The notes beneath the pieces were generated by a model. That model saw nothing but the letters and a program-made list of their open reading frames with translations, had not been told where the DNA came from and did no database searches. From the NCBI RefSeq assembly GCF_009362815.1, contig NZ_WHNX01000007.1, positions 98,590-162,589 on the forward strand: DNA of 64,000 nt, in the 5' to 3' direction. Position numbers and translations under genes: made by a program. Positions 1-7,429 of the stretch are shown here, one piece after another. Every line of letters starts with the position of its first letter. Position 1 is the first letter of the stretch. This DNA comes from Alkalibaculum sporogenes (GTDB lineage: Bacteria; Bacillota; Clostridia; Eubacteriales; Alkalibacteraceae).

Positions 1-117
1 GTGAAAATTTTACAAAAGCTTATGTCAATAATTCAAGATACGAGTTTATTAAAAAAGATCGAAATGACAAATACCAAAGATGAAATGTATACCCTTATTA
101 AATCAACGGGTTTATAG
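1..117 (+). CDS. PTS EIIA component, C-terminal fragment
   Basis: The frame is open from the window edge to a TAG at 115-117, giving the last 38 residues of a protein whose start lies outside. The tail (KILQKLMSIIQD followed by LLKKIE and a YTLIKS end) resembles the C-terminus of fructose/galactitol-type PTS EIIA proteins, in which a phospho-histidine in the missing part passes phosphate from HPr to EIIB. EIIB and EIIC follow on the same strand, which fits. The assignment rests on a short tail plus context, so the sugar specificity cannot be judged from it. Confidence 0.6.
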   Translation: MKILQKLMSIIQDTSLLKKIEMTNTKDEMYTLIKSTGL

Positions 118-202
118 AGCAATAGAGGGAGGAGATGAGGATATGTAGGTAAATAAATATTAAAGTTAAGATATAAAATAAAGAGAAAAGGTGGTTATTA
201 TA

Positions 203-508
203 ATGGCAGCATCATTTAATGTATTGTCTGTTTGTGGTTCAGGAACTGTTACATCTTCCATGGTGGCCGCAAGTTTAAAAGAAAACCTGGAAGAGAAAAA
301 CATCAGAATTTCTACTACAGAGGCAAGACCAATGGAAGCCCTACAGCTAGTAGAAGGAGGAAATTTTGACTTTATTATTTTCACCAGTCCTCTTCCCGCA
401 GGAGATTATAGTATTCCTGTTATAAATGCAACAGGTCTCTTAACAGGTATTGGTGAGGAAGAATTTATGGAAGAAGTATTAGAAACTATATCTAAAATAA
501 AAAAATAA
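203..508 (+). CDS. PTS EIIB component, galactitol type
   Basis: A 101-residue cytoplasmic phosphocarrier. The N-terminus carries the EIIB phosphocysteine loop VCGSGTVTSS with Cys11, followed by an alternating alpha/beta pattern as in the GatB family. Its role is to receive phosphate from EIIA and give it to the sugar during uptake through EIIC. I chose ATG 203 because AAAGGTGG at 186-193 is then about 9 bases upstream; the in-frame GTG at 191 lies inside that ribosome binding site. It is 21 bases ahead of the EIIC gene. Family assignment is firm; the substrate (a polyol such as a pentitol) is inferred from neighbours. Confidence 0.85.
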   Translation: MAASFNVLSVCGSGTVTSSMVAASLKENLEEKNIRISTTEARPMEALQLVEGGNFDFIIFTSPLPAGDYSIPVINATGLLTGIGEEEFMEEVLETISKIKK

Positions 509-529
509 TTTAAGAAAGCGGTGATCTTA

Positions 530-1936
530 ATGTTAAGTATTTTTAAAAGTATATTTGATACATTTGGTTCTGCAATTTTTGTGCCTGTAATGATATTTAT
601 AGTTGCTAAAGCGCTTAAGATAAAAACACAAAAGGCATTTTCATCTGCGCTGTATGCAGGTGTTGGTTTAACTGGATTTACCCTATTACTTAATTCATAT
701 ACACCAATTATTTCAAATGTCGTGCAAAAAATGATTGATCAAACAGGGATAAACTTACCTGTGTTTGATATGGGTTGGCAATCATCGTCAATAGTTGCAT
801 ATGCAACTGATATTGGTATGATGTATATAGTTATTGCCTTAGTACTGCAAACTGTTCTGTTTTTTCTTAAATGGACAGATGTTTTCCAACCTTCAGATTT
901 ATGGAATAATTACTCGTATATGGTTTGGGGGTCAATGGTATATTTAGCAACTAGTAGCATTATATTAGGTATAGGAATTATGATTCTATTAAATCTTTAT
1001 AGTTTATTGCTATCAGATTTATTAGCAAGAAGGTGGTCAACTTATTATAAATATCCTAGAAGTACAATTATAGCCATGCACAATATAGAACCAACAATTT
1101 TTGGGGTTATCATTGATCCATTATGGAATAAGTTAGGCTTACATAAAATTAAATTAAATCCACAAACATTGCAAGGAAAATTCGGTTTCTTAGGGGAACC
1201 TATATCATTAGGTTTATTCTTAGGACTATTCTTAGGCGTTCTTGGAAATTTATCTCAATTAGGTACACTTGAAGCATGGGGAGAGATTACTAGTGTAGCA
1301 ATTGCAACTAGTGCTGTTATGGCTATTTTTCCAAAAATTGCAGGTATTTTTGCTCAAGCATTTGCTCCAATATCTCAAGCAGCTAGTAAATCTGCACGTA
1401 AAAGTGATACTGAAGGCAGAGAATGGTATCTTGGTGTAAATGATGCAACTGGTTATGGAGAACCTGCCACATTAATTTCTGGAATCATACTCATCCCTAT
1501 TATGGTTGCTATGGCAATGATTCTACCTGGAAATAAAACATTACCAATAATTGATTTATTGGCATTACCTTATATGGTACAAGGATTAATTGCAACTTCT
1601 AACGGCAATATAGTTAAAACAGTATTAAATGGAGTAATATGGTTTAGTTTAGGCCTATATATGTGTTCTTGGACAGCTCCATTATTTACTGAAATTGCGG
1701 GAACTGTTGGAGTAACCCTGCCAGCAGGTGCTTTAATGATAACAAGTTTCAATATACTGGGAAAACCATTAGTAGGTCTTGTGTTTTTTGCTTTTTTAAC
1801 GAAAAATCCATTATGGATTGGGCTAACAATTGGGGTATATCTAATAGCATATTTTGTATTTAGGAAAAATAAAGAGAGTATTAGAGATTATCTTGATAGA
1901 GCAGCTGAGAAAAATGAAGTATTTCAAGAAGCATAA
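530..1936 (+). CDS. PTS EIIC component, galactitol (GatC) type permease
   Basis: A polytopic membrane protein of 468 residues, close to the usual length of GatC-type EIIC proteins, with about ten hydrophobic segments. The segment around YPRSTIIAMHNIEPTIFG and the later GVNDATGYGEPATL are typical of this family. It forms the sugar channel that phosphorylates its substrate together with EIIB. ATG 530 is preferred over the GTG at 521 because AAAGCGGTGAT sits just upstream of it. The order EIIA-EIIB-EIIC-dehydrogenase-epimerase suggests uptake of a sugar alcohol as its phosphate. Specificity cannot be read from the sequence. Confidence 0.87.
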   Translation: MLSIFKSIFDTFGSAIFVPVMIFIVAKALKIKTQKAFSSALYAGVGLTGFTLLLNSYTPIISNVVQKMIDQTGINLPVFDMGWQSSSIVAYATDIGMMYIVIALVLQTVLFFLKWTDVFQPSDLWNNYSYMVWGSMVYLATSSIILGIGIMILLNLYSLLLSDLLARRWSTYYKYPRSTIIAMHNIEPTIFGVIIDPLWNKLGLHKIKLNPQTLQGKFGFLGEPISLGLFLGLFLGVLGNLSQLGTLEAWGEITSVAIATSAVMAIFPKIAGIFAQAFAPISQAASKSARKSDTEGREWYLGVNDATGYGEPATLISGIILIPIMVAMAMILPGNKTLPIIDLLALPYMVQGLIATSNGNIVKTVLNGVIWFSLGLYMCSWTAPLFTEIAGTVGVTLPAGALMITSFNILGKPLVGLVFFAFLTKNPLWIGLTIGVYLIAYFVFRKNKESIRDYLDRAAEKNEVFQEA

Positions 1937-1969
1937 AAGACAACAACTTAGGGATCAAGAGGTGAAAAT

Positions 1970-3037
1970 ATGAACGATAAAAAAATGCTGGCTAGTATTT
2001 TATATGGGCCAGGAGATATTAGATGTGAAGAAACATGTATCCCCGAAATAGGGAGTACAGATGTGCTAATTAAAGTGGCGTATGCAGCAATATGTGGTTC
2101 GGATCTACCTAGAAGTCAAAATGAAAATGGTGCCAGACGGTATCCGTTGATCTTAGGGCATGAGTTTAGCGGGAATATTGCTGAAATTGGTAAAGATGTG
2201 ACTAAAGTGAAAATAGGAGATAAAGTTGCTGTAGCACCGCTTATACCTGATCCAAAGTCAGAATATAGCAAGGCTGGAGAATATGGATTAAGTGATAATT
2301 ACAATATTATCGGAACAGGAAGTAATGGAGCGTTTGCACAGTATGTCAAGGTGCCAGAGGAACATGTAGTTTTGGTTCCGGATTCATTAGATTTAGAGAC
2401 AGCAGCTGGAATTGAGGCTGCAGCAATTGCATTTCATGGATTAAGGCGTTCTGAAATTGAAGTTGGAGACACTGTAGCAGTTTTAGGGTGTGGATCTATT
2501 GGGCAACTGACAATACAGTGTGCAAAAATATTCGGAGCTAGTAAGATAATAGCTGTAGATATTTTTGATGATAAGTTGAAACTTGCTAAAGAGTTAGGGG
2601 CAGATGTAACAATAAATAGTAAAAGTGAAAATCTGATGGAAAAGATTCTTGAAGAGACAGAATTAGGAGTACACGTAGTACTTGAAACTGCAGGTAGTAG
2701 TATTACACAAGAGCAAGCATTAATGATTACACGAAAACATGGAAAGATAGTATATATAGGAATATCCCACAATGAGTTATCTTTATCAGAAAAAACAGTA
2801 GAACGAATATTGAGGGCAGAGCTTACTATTAAGGGGTCATGGAATTCTTATACTGCACCTTATCCAGGTAGAGATTGGGAAGCGACTATGAATTTTATGA
2901 AGACCGGACATATTGTGTTTAAGCCAATGATTTCTCATCGAATTCAATTAAGTGAAATTGGTCAATATCTAAAAGATATGTACAATCATAATATTGAATT
3001 TAACAAGGTAATTGTTGAAGTAAACAGACAAAAATAA
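1970..3037 (+). CDS. Zinc-type polyol-phosphate dehydrogenase lacking the structural zinc site
   Basis: A 355-residue medium-chain dehydrogenase most like galactitol-1-phosphate 5-dehydrogenase (GatD). The catalytic zinc ligands are visible: Cys42, His64/Glu65 in GHEF and Glu149. The Rossmann loop LGCGSIG is at about 172-178. The lobe that normally carries four structural-zinc cysteines (C-x2-C-x2-C-x7-C) keeps its spacing and surroundings but has Asp94, Ser97, Ser100 and Ser108 instead, so the second zinc is probably absent. AGAGGTGA precedes ATG 1970. Position after the PTS genes and 13 bases before the epimerase suggests it oxidises an incoming polyol phosphate to a ketose phosphate using NAD(P). 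Exact substrate unknown. Confidence 0.8.
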   Translation: MNDKKMLASILYGPGDIRCEETCIPEIGSTDVLIKVAYAAICGSDLPRSQNENGARRYPLILGHEFSGNIAEIGKDVTKVKIGDKVAVAPLIPDPKSEYSKAGEYGLSDNYNIIGTGSNGAFAQYVKVPEEHVVLVPDSLDLETAAGIEAAAIAFHGLRRSEIEVGDTVAVLGCGSIGQLTIQCAKIFGASKIIAVDIFDDKLKLAKELGADVTINSKSENLMEKILEETELGVHVVLETAGSSITQEQALMITRKHGKIVYIGISHNELSLSEKTVERILRAELTIKGSWNSYTAPYPGRDWEATMNFMKTGHIVFKPMISHRIQLSEIGQYLKDMYNHNIEFNKVIVEVNRQK

Positions 3038-3050
3038 AGGAGTGATGACA

Positions 3051-3758
3051 TTGCTAGACGAATTAAAAGAAGAAGTATACTTAGCAAATTTAGAATTACC
3101 TAAGCATGGTTTGATTAAATATACGTGGGGAAATGTTAGTGGACTTGATTCTAATAAAGAATTGTTTGTAATAAAACCTAGTGGAGTTAATTATGATAGC
3201 CTAAAACCATCAGATATGATAGTTGTTGATCTTAATGGTAAAATTATAGAGGGGAGTTTAAATCCGTCTTCAGATACCCCAACCCATGCAGTGTTATATC
3301 GTAAGTTATCTGAGGTAAGAGGAATAGTTCATACACATTCACCATGGGCTACTGTTTGGGCTCAAGCTGGTCAAGATGTTCACGCTATGGGAACTACTCA
3401 TGCTGATACATTCTATGGAACAGTGCCTTGTACACGCTTATTAACACAAGCAGAAATTAATAAATCCTATGAAGAAGAAACAGGTAACGTAATTGTAGAT
3501 ACCTTCATTGATAGGAATATTAATCCTAATGAGATTACAGGAGTTCTCGTCCATAGCCATGGTCCGTTCACATGGGGTAAATCTGCATCATCAGCTGTAA
3601 TGAATGCTGTTGTATTGGAAGAAGTGTGTAAAATGAATTTGTATACAAAGATGCTCAATGCTAACTCAATAGATCTACCCAAAAATCTTTTAGATAAGCA
3701 TTTCTTACGGAAACATGGTTCTAACGCTTATTATGGTCAGGGTACACATAATATTTAA
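3051..3758 (+). CDS. araD: L-ribulose-5-phosphate 4-epimerase
   Basis: A 235-residue class II aldolase/epimerase family protein, about the length of E. coli AraD (231). Expected motifs are in order: TWGNVSG, the phosphate-binding IKPSGV, SSDTPTH with Asp75, the metal ligands His94 and His96 in HTHS, and His170 in VHSHGPFTWG. It should interconvert L-ribulose-5-P and D-xylulose-5-P. I chose TTG 3051 because the ribosome binding site AAGGAGTGAT lies 7 bases upstream and the product then starts MLDELKEEV as in the family; the GTG and ATG at 3042 and 3045 overlap that site. The context suggests it moves a pentitol-derived phosphate into the pentose phosphate pathway. Confidence 0.87.
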   Translation: MLDELKEEVYLANLELPKHGLIKYTWGNVSGLDSNKELFVIKPSGVNYDSLKPSDMIVVDLNGKIIEGSLNPSSDTPTHAVLYRKLSEVRGIVHTHSPWATVWAQAGQDVHAMGTTHADTFYGTVPCTRLLTQAEINKSYEEETGNVIVDTFIDRNINPNEITGVLVHSHGPFTWGKSASSAVMNAVVLEEVCKMNLYTKMLNANSIDLPKNLLDKHFLRKHGSNAYYGQGTHNI

Positions 3759-3825
3759 AAAAGATGTGATACCAATTATATACATATATTAGCATTAGTT
3801 TTATAAATAATTTAGGAGTGAAATT

Positions 3826-4032
3826 ATGATAGTTGATTTGTTAACTCTTATAGGTTTAGCTTTTTTTATAAAAATATTTTTTAATAGTATAGTATATTGT
3901 AGAAAGAAAGACAAAGATGTACAAAAACAAGAACCATATAATAGCGATAAGCATAGAAATAGACTTATTATTCACAGCTTTCTTGGTGTATTATTTATTG
4001 TTCTAGGTCGCTTATATGTGGTGATGATATAA
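3826..4032 (+). CDS. Small membrane protein, function unknown
   Basis: A 68-residue protein with two hydrophobic segments (about 4-22 and 49-67) joined by a charged, polar loop with several Lys, Asp and Arg. TAGGAGTG stands 7 bases before ATG 3826, so translation looks real. I recognise no family. It is 67 bases downstream of araD and just before a strong terminator, so it may be the last gene of the PTS operon, but nothing links it functionally. Confidence 0.5.
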   Translation: MIVDLLTLIGLAFFIKIFFNSIVYCRKKDKDVQKQEPYNSDKHRNRLIIHSFLGVLFIVLGRLYVVMI

Positions 4033-4080
4033 ACAGAAAATATAATTGTATTATAAAACCATAAGAAGAAAGTAACAACT

Positions 4081-4113
4081 AAAAGGTAGCTCTACTTTAT
4101 AGAGCTACCTTTT
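4081..4113. terminator. Bidirectional terminator hairpin
   Basis: Perfect 14-bp inverted repeat (AAAAGGTAGCTCTA and its complement) with loop CTTTA, ending in TTTT on one strand and starting with AAAA for the other. It lies between the small membrane gene on the plus strand and the converging ECF gene on the minus strand, and can serve both. Confidence 0.85.
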
Positions 4114-4144
4114 AGTGTCCAAAAAGTAAATAAAAAGTATCAAA

Positions 4145-4630
4145 TTACATATTATTTGTAATCTTACTTCTATTTAATCCACGAATTATTAGATAAGCTA
4201 CCATAGATCCAATAGATCCTTGAATAAGGTTGAAAGGGACATTTGCGAGAGGAGATAAAAAATTGTAAAATATAATAACTTCAGCTCCATAATATCCAAA
4301 TACCATAATAAATAGTCCGGATAGTACACCTAGTAAGTATTTATGCTTTTTAAAGAAATAACCAGATACGGCTCCCATAGACCCTTTTATCAATAATGTT
4401 GGAATCATATAAATAAAATAACTTAATGAGAAATCTCCTAACATAGAACCCAAGCCACCAGCTAAGAAACCTAGAGTTGGACCGAGTATGAAAGAAGAAA
4501 TATATATTGCTGCATCTCCTAAATTAATATACCCACCTAAAGGACTAGGGATGGGAATTAAAACAGTGCTAAGAAAAACAAGGGCAATCATAAGTGAGGT
4601 ATATGTTATTTTTTTTGTATTTGTTTTCAT
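4145..4630 (-). CDS. ECF transporter S component, probably for vitamin B6 or a related compound
   Basis: A 161-residue integral membrane protein with five to six hydrophobic segments. The start KTNTKKITYTSLMIALVFL, then GGYINLGDAAIYIS and a FLAGGLGSMLGDF segment, are typical of substrate-binding S subunits of ECF vitamin transporters in the ribofla_trS family. These recruit a shared energising module encoded elsewhere. ATG 4630 is chosen because AAAGGAAAG lies about 6 bases upstream. The gene is divergent from a MocR/PdxR-like PLP-binding regulator, and such pairs often handle pyridoxine. Ligand specificity is inference; hydroxymethylpyrimidine is an alternative. Confidence 0.75.
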   Translation of the reverse strand: MKTNTKKITYTSLMIALVFLSTVLIPIPSPLGGYINLGDAAIYISSFILGPTLGFLAGGLGSMLGDFSLSYFIYMIPTLLIKGSMGAVSGYFFKKHKYLLGVLSGLFIMVFGYYGAEVIIFYNFLSPLANVPFNLIQGSIGSMVAYLIIRGLNRSKITNNM

Positions 4631-4728
4631 ATTATCTTTCCTTTTATTATATTTTTTATTATAATACACTGTAAATAACCTTGTGAAAATATACAGAATA
4701 AAATAAAACTATAAGGACAGATGGTAAG
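4631..4728. promoter_or_regulatory. Divergent promoter region between ECF gene and MocR gene
   Basis: This 98-base A/T-rich region must hold both promoters. A TATAAT at 4660-4665 can serve the MocR gene. Inverted CTGTA (4669-4673) and TACAG (4692-4696) half-sites, 18 bases apart, are a possible autoregulatory operator. Only the TATAAT is clear; the operator is a guess. Confidence 0.4.
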
Positions 4729-6102
4729 ATGGAACAAATAATTTTAGATTATAATATTGATGAACCATTTTATATACAAATTTATAACCACTTCAAAACA
4801 GAAATAATTATAGGTAATTTAATAAAAGGAGCAAAGTTGCCTTCTATTAGAGGGCTTTCCATGGATATTAAAGTAAGTAAGACAACGATTGAGTCAGCAT
4901 ACAATCAATTAGTAGTTGAAGGATATGTAAATAATATTCCTAAGAAAGGTTATTTTGTAGTAGCTTTGAAAGATTATGAATTTACTACAGACAAAAAAAA
5001 GATATTAAATCCAGCCAAAGATAAATTTCTAGATTATATAAATAATGGAGTTGATAAGGCGAGTTTTGACATGAAAATATGGAGAAAATTGTACGGAAAT
5101 ATATTAAGTGAAAAGGATAACAAGCTATATACTGTAGGAGATTATCAAGGAGAAGAAGTTCTGCGCCAAAAAATCTGTGAATTCGTTCAGAAAACTCGTG
5201 GTGTAAAATGCTCTAGCGATCAGATAGTAGTAGGTGCAGGGATACAATATTTACTAGGTATTTTGTGTTCGCTAACACTAGAGGATCAGTATAGTGTAGC
5301 AGTAGAATATCCTGGTTTTAATCAAGCGAAGAATGTTTTTGAAGATTACCATATGAAGATTATACCAGTGCCTGTATATGATGAAGGAATAGATATAGAA
5401 GAACTAAAACAATCACAAGCAAAAATGGTTTACCTAAGTCCTTCACATCAATATCCTACAGGTTCAGTAATGCCCATAGATAAAAGACTAGATATCTTGA
5501 ACTGGGCAAGTAATAACGATTCAATAATTATTGAAGATGATTACGATTGCTTAATAAGGTATGAATCTAGACCCATACCAGCACTACAAGGTTTGGATAA
5601 GGGCGGGCACGTTATATATTTAGGTTCATTTTCTAAAATTTTATTGCCATCAATAAGAATTAGTTATATGATACTACCTCAAAAAATATTAGACAGATAT
5701 AAAAGTAAAATAGGTCGTTATTCCCAAACATCATCAAAAATTGAACAGTTAACATTAGCTCAATTTATGAAAGAAGGATATTTAGAGAAACATCTAAGGA
5801 AAATTAGAAAAGTGTATCACCGTAAAAATGAGATTATAGTAAATTATATTAACAAATACGCTAAAGAGAAGATAAATATACTAGGCCATGATTCAGGTCT
5901 TCATATGATGTTTGAACTAAAAACTAACAAGATAAGTAAAGAGATTATAGCGGAAGCTGAAAAACTTAATATCTATTTAGAAGTTGTAGAAGGTTATCAC
6001 GAAGGTAAATTAGTAGTGGTGTTTACCTACAGCGGATTAGAGGAAGAAGATATAGAAGGAATTTTGCAACTATTAATAAAGAATATATTTTATCCGCATT
6101 AA
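4729..6102 (+). CDS. MocR/PdxR-like regulator (GntR HTH plus aminotransferase domain)
   Basis: A 457-residue fusion. Residues 1-75 form a GntR-type winged helix (DIKVSKTTIESAYNQLVVEG, about 45-64). Residues from about 115 form a fold-type I aminotransferase domain with the PLP lysine in GSFSK (Lys303) and IIEDDYD before it. MocR proteins use the domain as a PLP or amino-compound sensor rather than a catalyst; PdxR members control vitamin B6 synthesis or uptake. AAGGACAG precedes ATG 4729. The divergent ECF S gene supports a B6 role. Its last four residues (FYPH) and the stop codon lie in a copy of the dispersed repeat at 6089-6114, so the native C-terminus may have been replaced. Confidence 0.87.
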   Translation: MEQIILDYNIDEPFYIQIYNHFKTEIIIGNLIKGAKLPSIRGLSMDIKVSKTTIESAYNQLVVEGYVNNIPKKGYFVVALKDYEFTTDKKKILNPAKDKFLDYINNGVDKASFDMKIWRKLYGNILSEKDNKLYTVGDYQGEEVLRQKICEFVQKTRGVKCSSDQIVVGAGIQYLLGILCSLTLEDQYSVAVEYPGFNQAKNVFEDYHMKIIPVPVYDEGIDIEELKQSQAKMVYLSPSHQYPTGSVMPIDKRLDILNWASNNDSIIIEDDYDCLIRYESRPIPALQGLDKGGHVIYLGSFSKILLPSIRISYMILPQKILDRYKSKIGRYSQTSSKIEQLTLAQFMKEGYLEKHLRKIRKVYHRKNEIIVNYINKYAKEKINILGHDSGLHMMFELKTNKISKEIIAEAEKLNIYLEVVEGYHEGKLVVVFTYSGLEEEDIEGILQLLIKNIFYPH

Positions 6103-6114
6103 CAGGCACTTTAT
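6089..6114 (-). repeat. Dispersed hairpin-ended repeat, minimal copy (D)
   Basis: On the minus strand this reads ATAAAGTG joined directly to CCTGTTAATGCGGATAAA, that is, the first bases of the left end fused to the right end of the element family seen at 14087, 31263, 37700, 41222 and 52438. It overlaps the last codons and stop of the MocR gene. Confidence 0.6.
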
Positions 6115-6258
6115 TGATATTAGTATAGGAAGTGATGCTATATATTATATAAATTTAGAGTAGAACAAGAAAACAAAGGGTATAATCAATTAACAAATAT
6201 TTAAATTTTATAAATAAATACTAATGTTTATAATACAGACGAATTCAGGGGGGTAATT

Positions 6259-6846
6259 ATGAAAATTTTTGCTTTAATGTGCAGTCATAGAAAGAAGAAA
6301 AATACTGAACACGTATTAGATTATTTTTTGGATGGTTTTAGTGGAGAACATCAAATTGTAAAGAAGAGATTAGTAGATCAAAACATAAAAGTGTGTATAG
6401 CTTGTGAGTATTGTAAAAAAAATCTAGGCAAGTGCATTCACGATGATGATATGAATGAGATTATTCAAGATATGTTAGGTAGTGATCTAATAGTGATAGC
6501 ATCACCACTATACTTTAATAGTGTAACTAGCTTGTATAAAATTATGATTGATAGGACACAGACATTATACAACGCGTGGTATCACCTTAAAGAGCCTTTG
6601 TTCAAATCTAAAAAGCCAGTTGTATTCCTTTCTGTTGGAGGGTCAAGAAGTTATAAAAATCAATTCCAAGGAATAATAGTAGAGACAGAACATTTTCTTA
6701 CTAATATTAATGGAAAGGTGTTAGACTTTATTAAGTATAACAATTCAGATCGAGTAAGTCTTATAAATAATGAAGAAGCAAAAATGGAATTAATAGCAAA
6801 GGCTAAGACGATTGAGGAAATGGTAATCGACAATAGCTGGCAGTAA
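6259..6846 (+). CDS. Iron-sulfur flavoprotein / NADPH-dependent FMN reductase family protein
   Basis: A 195-residue flavodoxin-fold protein. The N-terminal strand and FMN phosphate loop (MKIFALMCSHRKKKNTEHV) are followed by C-x2-C-x2-C-x6-C (Cys46, 49, 52, 59), the compact cysteine motif of iron-sulfur flavoproteins, and by IVIASPLYFNSVTSLYKIMIDR, typical of the PF03358 family. It probably carries electrons between FMN, perhaps an Fe4S4 cluster, and a reduced donor in an anaerobe. AGGGGGGTAATT precedes the ATG. It stands alone, with no operon partner to suggest a substrate. A cluster-free FMN reductase is the alternative. Confidence 0.75.
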   Translation: MKIFALMCSHRKKKNTEHVLDYFLDGFSGEHQIVKKRLVDQNIKVCIACEYCKKNLGKCIHDDDMNEIIQDMLGSDLIVIASPLYFNSVTSLYKIMIDRTQTLYNAWYHLKEPLFKSKKPVVFLSVGGSRSYKNQFQGIIVETEHFLTNINGKVLDFIKYNNSDRVSLINNEEAKMELIAKAKTIEEMVIDNSWQ

Positions 6847-6881
6847 GTAGGCTATATTCCAAATGAGTATTAATTAAATCC

Positions 6882-6910
6882 TTGACAGTTAAGCGGTTTA
6901 TGGTTAAAAT
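6882..6910 (+). promoter_or_regulatory. Promoter of the ileS T-box transcript
   Basis: TTGACA at 6882-6887 and TAAAAT at 6905-6910 are separated by exactly 17 bases. Transcription would begin near 6917, at the head of the T-box leader. Confidence 0.8.
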
Positions 6911-6916
6911 TTATAC

Positions 6917-7201
6917 GTACAAATCTATATTGAAAGAACGATGATGAGAACAGTAGTAATAGTTGTAACTTAACAGAGAATTAACCCTAGGTTGAAAGGT
7001 TAAAAGTGAGACGATTACGAATATCACCTTTGAGTTTTGATTTAAGCGCAAATAATATGCTAAGAGAAAATTAATTTTTATTTAGCTACTGTCGCAAAAT
7101 CACGGTTATTCCGTTAAATTATAAGACATTAATATAATGTAAAGTAAGATGGTACCACGAAGATGATGCTTTCGTTCTTATATAAGAACGAAAGCTTTTT
7201 T
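6917..7201 (+). promoter_or_regulatory. T-box leader (isoleucine, AUC specifier)
   Basis: A tRNA-sensing riboregulator. The 14-base T-box core AAGATGGTACCACG is at 7146-7159 and is followed by a terminator. Stem I elements include AGAGAATTAACC...GGTTGAAAGGTTAA around 6975-7003, and a specifier loop with GAATATCACCTTTGAG whose ATC codon at 7023-7025 calls for isoleucine. Uncharged tRNA-Ile should pair with the specifier and the T-box bulge, favouring the antiterminator and so expression of ileS and the pgm gene behind it. Confidence 0.9.
7168..7201 (+). terminator. T-box intrinsic terminator
   Basis: A 14-bp stem (GCTTTCGTTCTTAT and its exact complement, 7168-7195) followed by six T residues. 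It competes with the antiterminator formed by the T-box core just upstream. Confidence 0.9.
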
Positions 7202-7223
7202 GTTATCGTGAAGACAATGAGCC

Positions 7224-7329
7224 AAGCGAAAAGGAACTTTTCGCTTATAGTTCTTTTGAGGAAGCAGACAAACGGCTTGCCGATTTGTCTGGTTTAACAA
7301 AATAACAAATGAAAACAATTTTTCATTTG
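7224..7329 (+). repeat. Three-hairpin insert between T-box terminator and ileS
   Basis: Three hairpins follow one another: AAGCGAAAAG/CTTTTCGCTT (7224-7246, 3-base loop), CAGACAAACGGC/GCCG-TTTGTCTG with one bulge (7265-7291), and CAAATGAAAA/TTTTCATTTG (7306-7329). They lie in a 228-base stretch from the T-box terminator to the ileS start that holds no supportable gene. None has a T-run, so they are not ordinary terminators. Function unknown. Confidence 0.6.
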
Positions 7330-7429
7330 ACCAATGACCGGGTAAAGAGCATCGCTTTGAGAGTTATCGTAGATACCATTAGAGTTCTTATATAGATCAA
7401 AAAGGGATTATTTAAGAGGAGGAAAAACA

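Noticed and set aside
7218..7298. A 26-codon frame inside the three-hairpin insert before ileS, considered as a leader peptide.
   Set aside because: No ribosome binding site, and the codons coincide with hairpin arms; no run of isoleucine codons.
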